Source of the DNA: Megamerina dolium | Taxonomy: Eukaryota > Arthropoda > Insecta > Diptera > Megamerinidae | NCBI GenBank assembly: GCA_963854835.1 | Contig: OY978525.1 | Location: forward strand, 82,621,855-82,685,854 | Direction: 5' to 3' | DNA length: 64,000 bases | Part shown: positions 1 through 11,153 of the stretch, in pieces | Position numbering within the stretch: the first letter of the stretch is position 1 | Layout of the letters: the number at the start of each line of letters is the position of its first letter | Notes under the pieces: model-generated | Databases searched by the model: none | Seen by the model: the letters and a program-made list of their open reading frames with translations, nothing else | What the model was told of the DNA's origin: nothing | Made by a program: the position numbers and the translations under genes

Positions 1-123
1 CGATAAATACGAATTTACGTAAGGAGATCTTTGGTCTACGACGAGCAGATGAAAATCTCCATCAAAGTACAACTATAGATCTAATATTGGGAGGCGGTGT
101 CTACCCGTTCATCATACTAGAAA

Positions 124-402
124 GAATTCGCACTGGAATTCATGGATCACTAATATCCCAAAATACGGTATTTGGATGTAATTATCGATCCGCTTCAGAC
201 AACTCAGTGTCGTAGAACGATTTCATCGTTCTACAATAAAATCGGCACAAGCCGATACCAGAACACTCCGTGTTCGTCTTATGCTGCCAGGAGAAATGTC
301 TGGATACCGCTGGTATACGAATTTGTTCACGCAACTTCACTGTTGCAGAAATATGTTGCCCGCTATGTAGGGGCATTCACTCCCCTGCCGACCTTACTCG
401 GC
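124..402. repeat. cluster of eight short perfect hairpins
   Basis: Perfect inverted repeats with short loops follow one another. GAATTC pairs at 124-129/136-141, GTAGAACGA/TCGTTCTAC at 212-220/226-234, ATCGGC/GCCGAT at 241-246/251-256 and GAACAC/GTGTTC at 261-266/270-275. ATACC/GGTAT pairs at 304-308/312-316, GCAAC/GTTGC at 331-335/342-346, AGGGG/CCCCT at 369-373/382-386 and GCCGA/TCGGC at 387-391/398-402. Loops are 3 to 8 nt. The stems are visible in the sequence; any function is unknown. Confidence 0.6.
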
Positions 403-1051
403 ATTAGCCAAAGGCTTGATTTTTAATCATCACTTTCTGAAGAAGGTTCGTCCACGAAACTATAGAAACTATAAATGTTTGCAAATGAATCCAGTATTTC
501 CTAATATAAGGCCCCCGAAATTGTTGTTGCGGAAATCATAAAGCGACAAATTGGCCTGGTCATACTGACCGGAGCCACGAGAATATCAACTAGCACCGTT
601 TTGTCAAATTTTCGAATCTTACCGCCATGCGCATCCCTCTCTTATTTATTCAGCTCATTCTAACTGGACAAATTAATTGATCGATTTCTACGAAACTATG
701 TATTGTAGTAATTTCCATGCGTATTTCCAATATTCAGTTCGGCCATTCCCGCCAATTGGACATCACATTTTGTTTTCATTGTTTGTGCCACAGTCATGTA
801 TTTACTCAACGCAGATTCTTACATTATGTAAAAAAATCGATAAATAAAATACGATAAAGACAGTGTATCGCACTACATCATACGTAAATAAAATTTATAT
901 TTCCATTGGATATTTGCGGTATTTCTCTCATATTCATCGACACGGAGAATGGGTTATTTATTCTATAAACATTTTGGAGACCATCCAATGCTTATGGCAC
1001 ATTTGCCTTGAGCGTTTTGGCAGTCCTTCCATTCTCACTCAATTCTTTTTT

Positions 1052-1089
1052 TTTTCCACTTTCGAGCTTTATGAGACGAAAGTGGAAAA
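1052..1089. repeat. 13-bp perfect stem hairpin
   Basis: TTTTCCACTTTCG (1052-1064) is the exact reverse complement of 1077-1089, with a 12-nt loop. It could be a small structured RNA, a transposon end or chance. The stem is too short for a normal pre-miRNA. Confidence 0.5.
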
Positions 1090-1727
1090 CGCTTATATGC
1101 TGTGTGTGAGAAAGTGGTCTTCGGGATAAAGCATCGCTTACAGCATCCCTTACCCCATCTCATCTGTCTGCTCTATGCGTATCACGTCGACTTGCCATCA
1201 CGCTACCCGCTAAATGCTCAAACGCTAGATACGATCGTTTCCATGATGATCCAAATAAATTAACAATTAGAAAAATGGATATGACAATATACAGGTCATC
1301 GCACGATACCGTATGTGGAGAAAATTTATATTTCCGACATATATTTTCTGTATTTCACAAATTGTCCTCGATGTGGACATTGGCCTACTTAATTCACTTT
1401 ATGCAAACTATCCTATGTTCGTTGTACATTCGTATTAATAGTTTACGTTGAGAAGCAATTTTGACAATCCTGCAAATCCTGCCAATCTCGTATCTCTTTC
1501 ATCCACTTTCATGCCTTACGAAGAATCCATATCAAGTGAAAATACTTCACATTATACAACTTGAAACAATTTCCGTAGTCCATCCGTACATTGCGAAAAG
1601 ACTCATTCACGAGCTCCTCTTGAGTGTTAGTGGTACTCAATGCAAGTATAAAATCTTATTACGAAAGATGAATGGAACCAAGCGTCGAGTATATTTTCGC
1701 GTTCTCCCAAGAGAATTTCTTGTTGTT

Positions 1728-1879
1728 GTTATGTGGCCATTACAACCGAAAATCGATTAAGCCCAATGTAGCATGCTATGCCAGCCAGCTCCTTTTTTCG
1801 ATAGTAGGCGCCAGTTGAAAATTTCAAGCGCTGAAAAATTCTCCACAGTACTTTATCTTCCCACCAGAGGTTAGGTTTT
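1728..1879 (-). mobile_element. RTE-like LINE, 3' end fragment
   Basis: This stretch aligns by eye with the 3' ends of the RTE-like copies at 47909-48988 and 53338-56320. It has the same ATGTGGCCAT, GGCGCCAGTT and CCAGAGGTTAGGT landmarks in the same order. It is only the last ~150 bp and codes for the decayed C-terminal tail of the RT protein. The element reads on the minus strand. Confidence 0.7.
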
Positions 1880-1896
1880 AAGCAGAAAAATTAGAT

Positions 1897-2130
1897 CTGG
1901 TTGAAGCAGTGTGTCAGGCATTCAAGTTAGTAGTGCAGTCTGAAGCAAGAACAACAGGTCGACGTGAAAACAAATTTACTGGTAAGTGCTTCCTTTCCAA
2001 CAAACCAGGACACATGGCGCCTGGCACCATCTACGATAAAAGCAGTCAAGATCTAATTCTCCAGGAAGACAAAAGAAGGGGAATAAGGTGGACAGCGATC
2101 GCTCCACTAACTAAACCATCGTTAAACTAA
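1897..2130 (+). pseudogene. possible retroelement gag fragment with zinc-knuckle remnant
   Basis: A frame of about 75 codons contains KCFLSNKPGHMAPG, which resembles a CCHC zinc knuckle (C-x2-C-x4-H-x4-C) with the second and last cysteines lost. Basic residues precede it. This would fit a gag or nucleocapsid remnant of an LTR or LINE element. No neighbouring pol sequence is visible, so the family is undetermined. Confidence 0.3.
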
Positions 2131-2433
2131 ATCGAGTAAGTTCAGAGGTGCGTGAACTGACTATAACAGTAGTTGCCCCATCATTAACATTTCACAACTA
2201 CAGCGCTTGCCAAGCAGAAAGTGTTTCCATTTACTCCAGCTAACCCTGCTATACAGCGGTCCTAAAATTACCCGACCTGACATATAGATGGCGACAGTAG
2301 TTTGAACAAAATTACTTTGGTGAAAAGTGGCAACCTTATAAAACATATGTTTTAAGTTTCAATACGTCAAGTTGTTTAGTATTTTTTTTATTTGGAGCCA
2401 TCGAAAGTTACCGACCACAGTGAATTTGTAAAC

Positions 2434-3327
2434 ATGGAACAAATTAGGCACCGTTATGTAATTCAATACTTTCATATGAAAGGTCTCAGTCCAACGAATA
2501 TTAAAGTCGAACCAGATTCTACTTTGGAGGAGTCTGCTCCTTCGTTTACGACCATAAAATATTGGATGGCAGAGTTTAAACGAGATCGTACGAGCTGTCA
2601 AGACGAACACCGAAGTAGTCGACCAACTGAAGTGATCACGACAGAAACGGTTAAGAAAATCCACAAAATGGTATTGGATGATCGCCGGCTGAAGATACGT
2701 GAGCTATGTGAAATGACAGACATTTTAAAAAGTGCTATATATCGTATATTGATATCGTATATTTGGAGATGAAAAAGCTGTGTGCAAGATGGGTGCCGCG
2801 TTTGCTCACAATGGAACAAAAACAACGTCGTGAATATATTTCTATAGAGTGTTTGGCGATGTGTCACAGTAATAAAGAAGAGTTTTTGCGTCGATTCGTA
2901 ACAATGGATGAAACATGGGTCTACCACTTCACACCTGAGCCAAAGAGCAGTCAAAACAGTGGACTGAAAGGGCAGACTCGTGTCCAAAGAAGGCGAATAC
3001 AGTTCTATCTACAGGCAAGGTTATGACGTCTGTATTTTGGGATGCACGTAGGATAATTTTTATTGATTATCTTCAAAAAGGAAAAACAATCAGTGGCGAG
3101 TGTTATGCTAATTTGCTGCAGATTTAGCTCCCTCGGATTATTTTTCATTTCCAATTTTAAAAAAATGGCTTGGTGGTAGAAGATTTGCAAACAATGAAGA
3201 GGTGGAGTCTGCGGTAGATGGCTATTTTAATGAGCTAGACAGTTCATACTATAAACAGGGTATCGAAGCTATAGAATATCACTGGGACAAGTGCATAGAG
3301 CTAAAAAGAGATTATGTTGAGAAATAA
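2434..3327 (+). pseudogene. irritans-like mariner transposase, disrupted
   Basis: This is the remains of a mariner transposase, the DD34D cut-and-paste enzyme that binds its own terminal repeats and inserts at TA. The start is the ATG in the MEQIRHRYVIQYF context. An N-terminal HTH region follows (VKKIHKMVLDDRR), then KKLCARWVPRL and the first catalytic aspartate in TMDETW. A frameshift lies near 2765. A deletion near 3120 joins ANLLQ directly to LAPSDYF, so the HQDNAP block with the second catalytic aspartate is gone. The C-terminus (YYKQGIEAIE, then a stop) is present. The element probably starts near 2335. Sister copies are at 25435, 49820 and 63157. It cannot be active. Confidence 0.9.
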
Positions 3328-3589
3328 AGAAAAATGTTTTCAAATTTGTTGTTTTCTTGGTTAGGTCGGGTAGTTCTTGGACCGGGTTCGTATTTATTAT
3401 TACTTCCCATTAAGTACAAGTTGGTTGGAAAGTTCTCGGGCTCCGCTGCTAGCTCCAATTTTTATTTAAATTGGTCCATTGGTGCATTGGAAAAACATAT
3501 GCAAAATATGTCTTAATTTATAAGCCATTTTAAATATTAACTTGAGTAAATTTAGTATCGTGTAGTGGTTAATAGGTCCTTAACATAAT

Positions 3590-4095
3590 TTGAGAGATTC
3601 TTAGCTTTGAAAGATTTAAAAGCGAAGGAAATTTATGAACAATTGTTAGAAGTGTATAAGGAGTCCTCTCTTTCAAAATCCACTGTGGAAAAGTAGGCTG
3701 GTGAGAGTTTGAACGTAGTCGTACAAGTTTTGAAGATGATGCACACGAAGGACGTCCAAAAACTGCAACCACATCAGAAATCATTGACCAATTATATTAT
3801 ATATTGTTAGCGAAGTTTCCAGTTTGACTAAGCGTGCAATTGCTGATGCCAAAGCCATCTCTGATGAACAAGTACTCCGTATATTGCATGAAGGATTGCG
3901 TTTGAAAAACTGACGCCGGATTTGTTAACAATTCAACAAAAAGTGGATCGAAGACAAATTTCTTTGCATAATTTGGAACGTTTTAATCAGAATAAAACCG
4001 ATTTCTTGCGTCGTTTGCCATCCTAACTAACACCATGAGCCTATCTTGAAACAAGAACGATTACAGTGGATTACTCAGCTCCAAAGCAGGTGAAG
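3590..4095 (+). pseudogene. second mariner transposase fragment, N-terminal half
   Basis: Frames across this stretch give LKDLKAKEIYEQLLEVYKES, RSRTSFEDD and GRPKTATTSEIIDQ, the mariner HTH and GRPK linker. Further along, LTKRAIADAKAISDEQVLRI and FNQNKTDFLRR are visible in shifted frames. It is a different copy, and probably a different lineage, from the neighbour at 2434-3327. The catalytic domain is missing. It ends at a GAAGT-repeat tract that abuts the LOA-like element, suggesting the LINE inserted into or next to it. Confidence 0.75.
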
Positions 4096-4125
4096 TGAAG
4101 TGAAGAAGTGGTCAGGATAAGTACT

Positions 4126-5087
4126 CTAGAGTACGCTAGTACTCTTAGCGAATCTAAGAAGATAGGATAGAGTGAGATACTGAACTGTGATCAGGCTCAA
4201 AGCATATCCTCCCAACAATCTCAATCTTGTTCGTGCAAAGGCTGGACAGTGACAGAGGAAGTGCTCTGTTGTGTCCATATCCTTTAAACAAGACTGGCAC
4301 GTCGGATGGGTGATGACACCTATAGAGGACATGTAATGTCCAAAAGGGTTGTGAACTGTGATGACCCCAATCAGCATCCTGAGGTCCTTTCTACGTAATC
4401 GTAGGAAAAAGTTCTCCCGTTTGCTGTCAGCTTCATTTATAAAACCTTTGGCAACCCTGCATGTCTCCGAGGTGGACCAACGAGTCTTGTGGATCATGCC
4501 CACAGAATCTATGAATCAACGCTGGATCCACGCAGAGTTCACGTCAAATACAGGTTCGGGACCCATGGGCGCACCACCACAGCCCTCATTGGCTTTGAGT
4601 GTAGCCTTGCTGTCACTGCAAATGCCAATTTGCCTTCCATGCCACCTCCTCTCAGTTTTCCAGTAGTCCACTTTTAGTATGGCATATACTTCTGTTAGAA
4701 ATACAGTCGTCATACTTCCGGTGGAGAACGAGCACTTGGTGCTTTCATCCAATTCCAACCGGCCCTAAAACCACAGGAGATTTTAGAACCATCAGTGTAG
4801 AAAATTCGAGTCATTGCCTTTAGCAGAGTCTCTGGACTTAACCATTGATCTCGTTCCAGGAAAATAATCTCAAATCTACGTACGAAGCATATATGGGCTA
4901 CCCAAACGTCCGCAGGCATTAAAAACAGTAGGCACTGACTGTGTCCCATATAAGCCCCATCATGCCAGACTCCGTAAGTTTTGAGTGCCAACGCAGCTTT
5001 TATCGCCTCCTTCCGAATCTGAAGATCCAGTGGAAGCAAATCACGTAATGCATTTAGCGCATTACCAGATGTGCTGCATAGCAACAA
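4126..5087 (-). pseudogene. RNase H and C-terminal tail of LOA-like element
   Basis: The RNase H part has FYTDGSKI (near 4800), LTEVYAILK and ICSDSKATLKA, which supply the Asp/Glu/Asp active-site pattern in order. The tail has CQSCLKDMDTTEHFLCHCPAF, a CxxC...H...C pattern often seen at the end of LOA/Jockey-type proteins, followed by RTRLRLLGG. The frame is broken between 4503 and 4758 and again before 5087. The enzyme would have degraded RNA in the RNA:DNA hybrid during target-primed reverse transcription. Confidence 0.75.
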
Positions 5088-5189
5088 TGTAGTCTGTTCA
5101 AAGAAGAAGCAGTGGATTTAATCAGAGTTCTGCACCACTGTACCACAGAGGCATACGTCACAATGGGTTTGATTAGACAGGTGTACATC

Positions 5190-6282
5190 CAATGCACCAT
5201 TGCCGGTTTCAAACCTCAAGTTTTACCAAAGCTCTGAGATTAGAACACACGCGTCATCAGCGTACGGTTGAACATGCAATTATGCAAAAGAGAGTCCACA
5301 ACAAAGCACCAAAGAAGAGGAGAAAGTACACCTCCTTGGGGGCATCCTCGCTCAACCTCCACCGTTACGCTATCATTGTGTTCTCCCCCTGCAATAAGCA
5401 GCCGTTTGGATAGCATGGCGTAAATTCATCGAATGACGATTTCATTCAGGTATGGTATGTAATTGAAGGTAGCACTATCGAAAGCGCCCTCAATGTCAAC
5501 AAATAGCCCCAGAGTGCAAATACCTGCTTCCAGCCTTTTCTCATGGTGACACAGTCGTGAAGAGAAGATTCACAGGACCTCCTATTCTGACAGGCTTGTT
5601 GCCGAACACTTAAGGGATCCCGGATAAGTACCTCCGCTCTAATGAACTTTTCAACCATATGCTCTAGATTTTTAAGCAGGCTTGAAGTCAGGCTTATAGG
5701 CTTGAAGCTTTTTGCAAAGGAGTAGTCATCCCTTCCCAGCTTAGAAATAAATACTACTTTGACAGAACGCCAAAGGTGTGGGATGTACCTATGAGCGAGA
5801 CATACAGTAAAGATCATTTTCAGGACCTCCACCAGAATAGCTTCGTTTTTCTGTAGTATGATTGGATATACGCCATCGGGTCCTGGGGGCTTAAAGGCAC
5901 TGAATGATAAAACGGCAAACCATATCGTTTCATCAGTAACTATCCTTCGAGCTGTAAACGAATAAAGCCTGGTGGTTGCCGAACGTAACATGTCATTGGT
6001 CAGGGTGACAGCCTGCGGTGAGGCAATTCCACAATCCGAGAAATGTGTTGATAAAAGTATATCATTGACATTTGAATTCGAGCACTTATAGGTGCCATCA
6101 GGTTTCGGAAGAGAGTCCAGTCTGGCAGTTCGGTCCTCTTGAAGAACTCTGCACAGCCTAGACGTTCTTTTTTGATCAACGATTTCATTACAAAAATCTC
6201 TGTAAGAGTCCAGTTTAGAGGTCTTCACTGTCTTCTTATATACTTTCTGCAACTGACGATTGTTGTGCCAGTCAGCTTCCAA
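5190..6282 (-). pseudogene. reverse transcriptase domain of LOA-like element
   Basis: The 278-codon frame at 6282-5446 carries the finger motifs: PPGPDGVYP, then VVFISKLGRDDY and SFKPISLTSSLLKNLEHMVE. The palm continues in another frame near 5350 as VERGCPQGGVLSPLLW. The catalytic YADD box falls in a degraded stretch near 5240. The polymerase would have copied element RNA at the nicked target. At least two frameshifts disable it. Confidence 0.85.
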
Positions 6283-6522
6283 TCGGGTTTTATGTGCCCG
6301 ATTTAGATTCTTACAAAGTTTCGAAATCTCAGCGTTCAGTAGAGGTCTTCTTAATGCAATGTATGCTCCGAAGCTTAGGGACGAGGCTAATCCTTTCTTC
6401 CAGAAGACTGCAATATCGTGGTGGTCTACAAGTAGTCAATATCTAGGACTCGCCAACCACTGATCTTGACTGCTATAAGCTATTTGATAGAGTCAGTCAC
6501 AAAAGTGGGGCTGTTGCCAACA

Positions 6523-7146
6523 CTATCTATGTCTAGTCTTTAAAACAGTAAGTAGTCCAGCAATTGGTTCCCCTGTAGTTTCATTTACTGCTACCCCAAA
6601 TAGTGCTATTAGTCCCAAATAGTTGGATTCCACAAATAGCACCACGTCCACTAATTCATTAGGTAGAGGTGGCGCTGAGGTATCATATGGTAAGTAAGCC
6701 GGAACCACTACAGTTTCAACTACACTGCCCATATTGCGATGTTTTATTTTGACTGCAATTACGTCTTTACAGCAAAACTGCCTCAAGACCGCGCAGTCAA
6801 TCATATGCGGCATTGTGAGGCACGAACGTAGACGAGCCTCCCCTTCTGCATGAAGGGCGGAGCCCCATTTAATTCCTCCTAAGCCACATAAGCGGCTTGC
6901 ATGCACCCATAGTTCTTGCATTAGAATGATTTGGGGATTTGTCTGCAGTTTAGTATGCTTGATGCATAATAGGACAGTAGCCGATTCTCTGCGCTGCAAG
7001 TTAATTTGCGAGAAAGTAGTTCTGAATGATGAATTGGTCATAGACAGCAATTTCTTGTTTTTCACCTTGCCTTCATCCGAATCAAAAGGCATAACAAGTG
7101 CGCGCTCAAGGCCCAGATGAAGACGCATACCAAACCGAGACCGCAT
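6523..7146 (-). pseudogene. AP-type endonuclease domain of LOA-like element
   Basis: This 207-codon frame resembles the N-terminal endonuclease of LOA/Jockey LINEs. FSQINLQRRESATVLL is followed by ILMQELWVH (normally a Q-E-P/L motif with the metal-binding Glu), ICGLGGIKWG-like spacing and VVVPAYLPYDTSAPP. The later GCDANAHH-type block is degraded to FGVAVNET, so catalysis is lost. It lies directly 5' of the RT block on the same strand. Confidence 0.75.
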
Positions 7147-7319
7147 AATTTTTAGTGACTTCGAGTCCGCTCCCGTTTTATCGTATTGTTACGTTCTCCA
7201 GTAGGACGTGTCATGCCACGCGTTCTGCCTGCCTTACGACCAACCAACGAACCTCAAAGACTGGCATGCCAGCCACTATCCTTGGCAAAAACCCGACTCG
7301 ACAGATTTGACACAAAATC

Positions 7320-7450
7320 TCAGAGGCTATGTAAAAAAAAGAGAAGCTTTCAGCTACAATGGTTGTCGAAATTTGATTGGCTGGAGTATACAAATAGGAA
7401 AACGAATTTCTCAAAATTTTGTTCCGAACGAACATATACAGGAATGGATA
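7320..7450 (+). pseudogene. TTF/hAT-type zinc-finger fragment
   Basis: Within an open frame running 7186-7737, the residues KRSFQLQWLSKFDWLEYTN and FSKFCS resemble the TTF-type zinc-finger entry (FxxxWLxxFpWLEYS...FCxxC) found in ZMYM1-like and hAT-derived proteins. Only the first ~40 residues of the domain are visible, and the flanking frame has no recognisable transposase. It is best read as a domesticated-type or hAT fragment. Confidence 0.4.
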
Positions 7451-7744
7451 TAACAAAATTGTTTTATGAAAACGTTCTTATGCATCGTCGTTTTTACATT
7501 TCTTTTGGCAATTCTTCCGTGCTCGGCCAAAGGGCTTTTAGGAGGATACAGTGCCTTGCCACGCAACGCTGGAAGAACGAAAACCACACTCGTTCATCTT
7601 GCCGGCCCTCACATATGGATCAGAAGCTTGGGCAAATATCATGCATATATTATAAGGTCGAACCCAAGCTCGTAGTAAAGACTTGTTATTTGACAGGTCG
7701 AGACAGGAATAGGCTTTCTGAAGTGTCAGTTGGTTAAGTGTTAA

Positions 7745-7988
7745 AAGTTATTTCAATCCAGTGATCCTGGCTTAATTGTTATGCTAAAAAATTGATGCTT
7801 TTTAATATCAAAAACTCGAATAGATAATTACAAATTACATTTATTATTAGCTTTTGCAAAATTTATAAGTTATTTCAATCCAGTGATCCTGGCTTAATTG
7901 TTATGCTAAAAAATTGATGCTTTTAAATATCAAAAACTCGAAAAGATAATTACAAATTACATTTATTATTAGCTTTTGCAAAATTTAT
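7745..7988. repeat. 122-bp tandem duplication
   Basis: Two adjacent copies (7745-7866 and 7867-7988) start with AAGTTATTTCAATCCAG and differ at about two positions. The near identity implies a recent local duplication or an assembly artefact. Confidence 0.9.
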
Positions 7989-8065
7989 AAGTAATTAAAT
8001 TATTCCAAGGTTTTTGTACCTTCCACACAAGTGAAGTTGTATATTTATTTTGCTTATATGGGAAC

Positions 8066-8376
8066 TGGAATCATGAAATGAGTCTTAGATAAAAAATTCG
8101 ATTTCGCATAGAATGAGTTTAAATGTATTTGCATGTAATATACTGTTTGTCTGCATCTAATGTTCTTTTATAGACAAACACAGATAAAGTCACAGTCACT
8201 TGATCTTATTATTTTAAATTTATAGATGCAGATTAAAACATTTATATCTTAGACATTTTTCCATCTAGGAACTTCTAACCACTCAATCGATCCATCATAC
8301 ATTTTTTAATGTTGATTGAATTGATTAAAACAAGACAAAAAAAAAATGTTTATCTAAAACTCGTTTCATGATTCCA
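8066..8376. mobile_element. MITE-like element with 28-bp terminal inverted repeats
   Basis: TGGAATCATGAAATGAGTCT and the bases after it (8066-8093) recur as a reverse complement at 8349-8376 with two or three mismatches. The ~310 bp between has no coding capacity, and an inner inverted pair (CTGCATCTA and TAGATGCAG) adds to the foldable character. The size and structure suit a non-autonomous DNA transposon. The superfamily is unknown because the target duplication is not clear. Confidence 0.6.
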
Positions 8377-8389
8377 AATCACATATGTT

Positions 8390-9630
8390 TTTAACCAATT
8401 CTATGAAGCCACCACTTGCAGGCAATATGCATATCAATATTGTAACAGTGCGAATTTTACTAAAATCGAACTGTCGCATATTCTATTGAATCATTCAATT
8501 ATATACATTTTTAAATCATATGTACATACTCGCTCATAAACCAATCCGTTCATTACTTGAAAACACACTATAATTACACAAATATACATACCAACGTATG
8601 ATAAATATCTACGATATACGTATATACAAATTTGGGATCACTTGATAGTCAAAGGTACTTATATACATGCATAAGTATAATTCTATATAACCCCATTCAT
8701 TTTGTTTCATATATTTAATAGGAATTTTAAATGAATAAATTTAACTTTTCTATTTGCTGGATACGCCTGCTGCAATTCGAATGACTTATAATTCTAGTAT
8801 ATTACTATATATTGATTTTATAATTAAACGTTTTTATGATTAAATAGTGAGAGGGATGAAAAATGGAAATGGAGTGTGTTACAACATAATATGTTTAAAA
8901 TTCTTCAAAAATAACAGGTGAGCCAACGTCTAATTAATTTTACTTAATGACTCTCGCAACTATATATTGATAAAAACAGCTTATGGCAAATTGTATATGA
9001 CGCCTTATTTACAAAACAGGTGAAACAAATGGACGTTTTGGAAGAAGACTTGCTCCTACTACTCGTACCTACCACCAGCAACAGATGGACTACAAATTGT
9101 ATTAAGTTTAATCCATTCTTTTTCTATATGAATATCTATTTAAATTAATTTTACTAGGGACGCCCAACTTAAAAGATCAGAATGCTGCAAAATAAAACTT
9201 TTCAGTATTCGTCAATAAGACGGGATTCATCCAGCGAACACCATATGATCAAAATAAACACGCTATCAAATCAAATCAAATAAAAACTTTACCTCCAACA
9301 TTTCGAAAGTGTTACAATTTTCAGCTATTATATTAAAATACTCATATAATATTGTGCTATGTAACATAACTATTATTAAAAATAATAAAAATTTATTATT
9401 ATTAAAAATAATAATTGGCAGTACCATAATTAATCAGACGCCTCATAACGACATTGAAAAATTATTTGAAATTGGAACCTAACGAAATAAGTAATTATCG
9501 TATTTTACTTTAGTTTTGAGTTTGTACGAACACATATGTACTCGTATGTAGCTACAAGTATATCGACGGAAATAATTTTCGGCAACGGAAAACATGAAAA
9601 ACTTTCCTTTTCATTTTCTAACATATAATA
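8390..9630. other. AT-rich non-coding stretch
   Basis: No transposon family is recognised here. It is AT-rich with short palindromes (for example AATAATAAAAATTTATTATT near 9385). One candidate terminal exon is listed separately. Confidence 0.5.
9020..9105 (+). CDS. candidate host terminal exon (speculative)
   Basis: A splice-acceptor-like TTATTTACAAAACAG precedes an open frame that starts in phase (GT|GAA). It encodes ETNGRFGRRLAPTTRTY, then HQQQMDYKLY and a TAA stop at 9103-9105. The basic start and the short acceptor-to-stop length look like a last exon, but no upstream exons can be placed. An overlapping ATG frame beginning MDVLEEDLLLLL is an alternative, and chance is possible. Confidence 0.2.
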
Positions 9631-10576
9631 TAAGGTGTAGTAAAAAGAAATCCATTATTTTTTTGCATTAAATTGAAAGTTTTATTTAGCATAGTTAGAA
9701 TGATCCGATTTAGGTAAAATATGCACCGTTATTTCCGATAACTTTTTGCCATTTTGAAGGTAATTTCATAATGCCACTCTCATAGAAACCCTCGTCCCTA
9801 TTAGCAGAAAACTGGGAGAGTCGATTTTCAAAAGCTGCTCTTGAGGCGAATTTTTCACCAAGAACCAAGCTCCCAGTGCTTCTGGCGAGTCACTATGGAT
9901 GTGTGTGGCCTCACATACACAATTATTCTCCAATTGGCCAAAGCTGGCCAATTGTTGACAGTATAGGTCCGAATTAAGAGTTTGGACGTCGGGGAGCAGC
10001 TCATAGTAGATGATTCCCTGTCAATCCCACAAAAAACATAGCGAATCAGCAGCGATTCGCAGATGGAAATTCGGTCCATTAGGTTTTTTTGCATTAACTC
10101 GTGTGGCACACATACATCGAGCTTCTTTTTGTATCCAACCTTATTGAAGTGGTTCCAAATGGTTCCAAATACAATGTTTAGCTCCTGGGCAATAGAAACA
10201 TTGCTTACATGACAGTCAGAATCGACGATTTCCATTATTTTTTCGATATTTTCGACATCTTTGACATCAAAATTACCGGAACGGAATCGATGAAACCAAA
10301 ATTGCACATCCTTGGCTGTTATATTATCAGGACCATAAACATTATACACATTTTCAGCCGTCTGACTTGCATGTTCGCCTTTATCGAAGAAAAACTGTAA
10401 AATATGGCTTATTTTCTCTTTACTGGTGTCCATCTTTGACGCGTGATCAAACAATACAATCAAGCCATCACAAGCCTGCCTGAACAGTTTATTAGTGCGA
10501 AATCCTATCTTTCTAACGCCATCTAGCGTAACCCGATCTAATGAAAAAATAATGGATTTCCTTTTACTACACCTGA
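9631..10576 (-). mobile_element. mariner element with intact ends, internally deleted
   Basis: The terminal inverted repeats are visible. The left end reads TAAGGTGTAGTAAAAAGAAA and the right end, reversed, reads TCAGGTGTAGTAAAAGGAAA. Both continue into ATCCATTATTTT and are flanked by TA (9629-9630 and 10577-10578), the mariner target duplication. At 946 bp it is shorter than its sister at 40845-41966 (1122 bp). The transposase reads on the minus strand. Confidence 0.88.
9710..10433 (-). pseudogene. mariner transposase with catalytic core deleted
   Basis: The start codon at 10433 gives MDTSKEKISHILQFFFDKGE. The HTH (ITAKDVQFWFHRFRSGNFDV), the linker and KKLDVCVPHELMQKN follow in one frame. 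After ICESLLIR the frame jumps through a deletion to RPHTSIVTRQKHWELGSW, so the first two catalytic aspartates are gone. The C-terminal block near 9850-9710 is out of frame. The better preserved copy is at 40922-41815. Confidence 0.85.
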
Positions 10577-10579
10577 TAT

Positions 10580-11009
10580 ATATTTCATACGCATACTCGT
10601 ACAAGTATGGTATATATGTATGTATATTTTATAAGTAAGTTACTATGAGTTTGATATAGGGAATGGGATCGAAATAATTGTACCAAAAACAAAAAAGTAA
10701 TTTCATTTGATGATGATGACGGTTTGTGGGTGGGTGTTGGAAACTTAATGGAGTTTTTGTGTTTCTCGAATATTTACGTCATGGTCGCATACACACGCAT
10801 ATACCGCATACATGTGGGCTGGTGGTATGCACATAAATGTATTAAGTATAATTGTTGTAATAACTGTATTAATTAGTAAAATTATTGTAAGGAAAAGTAG
10901 GTACTTAATGTAGTCGACATAACCATACACACGCTTGTGTACATTTAACCCTCGAAATATTTTTGAAATTTTGGGAAGCGGAAATCAAGCTAACAACCAA
11001 CCATCCAAC

Positions 11010-11010
<1 letters not shown>
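10580..11010. other. non-coding stretch
   Basis: No coding or transposon signature is seen. It ends at the (TA)n tract. Confidence 0.4.
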
Positions 11011-11015
<5 letters not shown>

Positions 11016-11074
<59 letters not shown>

Positions 11075-11084
11075 TATAAATATA

Positions 11085-11148
<64 letters not shown>
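11016..11148. repeat. (TA)n microsatellite
   Basis: A nearly pure TA dinucleotide tract is interrupted by TACA, AAATATAC and TTT. Apparent open frames across it on both strands (Ile/Tyr repeats) are artefacts. Confidence 0.95.

Positions 11149-11153
<5 letters not shown>

Larger units (their letters stand above)
1..1720. other. region without a recognisable gene
   Basis: I recognise no protein family in any frame here. Open frames are short (at most about 100 codons) and overlap on both strands. The notable content is structural: a cluster of short hairpins (124-402), a 13-bp stem hairpin (1052-1089), and a diverged direct repeat in which roughly 862-930 resembles 1298-1360, sharing an AAATTTATATTTCC core. 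The direct repeat suggests an old duplication or a decayed repeat family. Confidence 0.5.
4126..7146 (-). mobile_element. LOA-like non-LTR retrotransposon, decayed but nearly full pol
   Basis: Read on the minus strand, the order is endonuclease (7146-6523), reverse transcriptase (6282 to about 5190), RNase H (about 4760-4515) and a C-terminal cysteine/histidine tail (4503-4126). That order, with RNase H behind the RT, is typical of I/LOA-type LINEs; the assignment to LOA rests on remembered family features. Frameshifts separate all the blocks. A gag-type ORF1 is not evident upstream. The right end abuts a TTF-type zinc-finger scrap. Confidence 0.8.
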
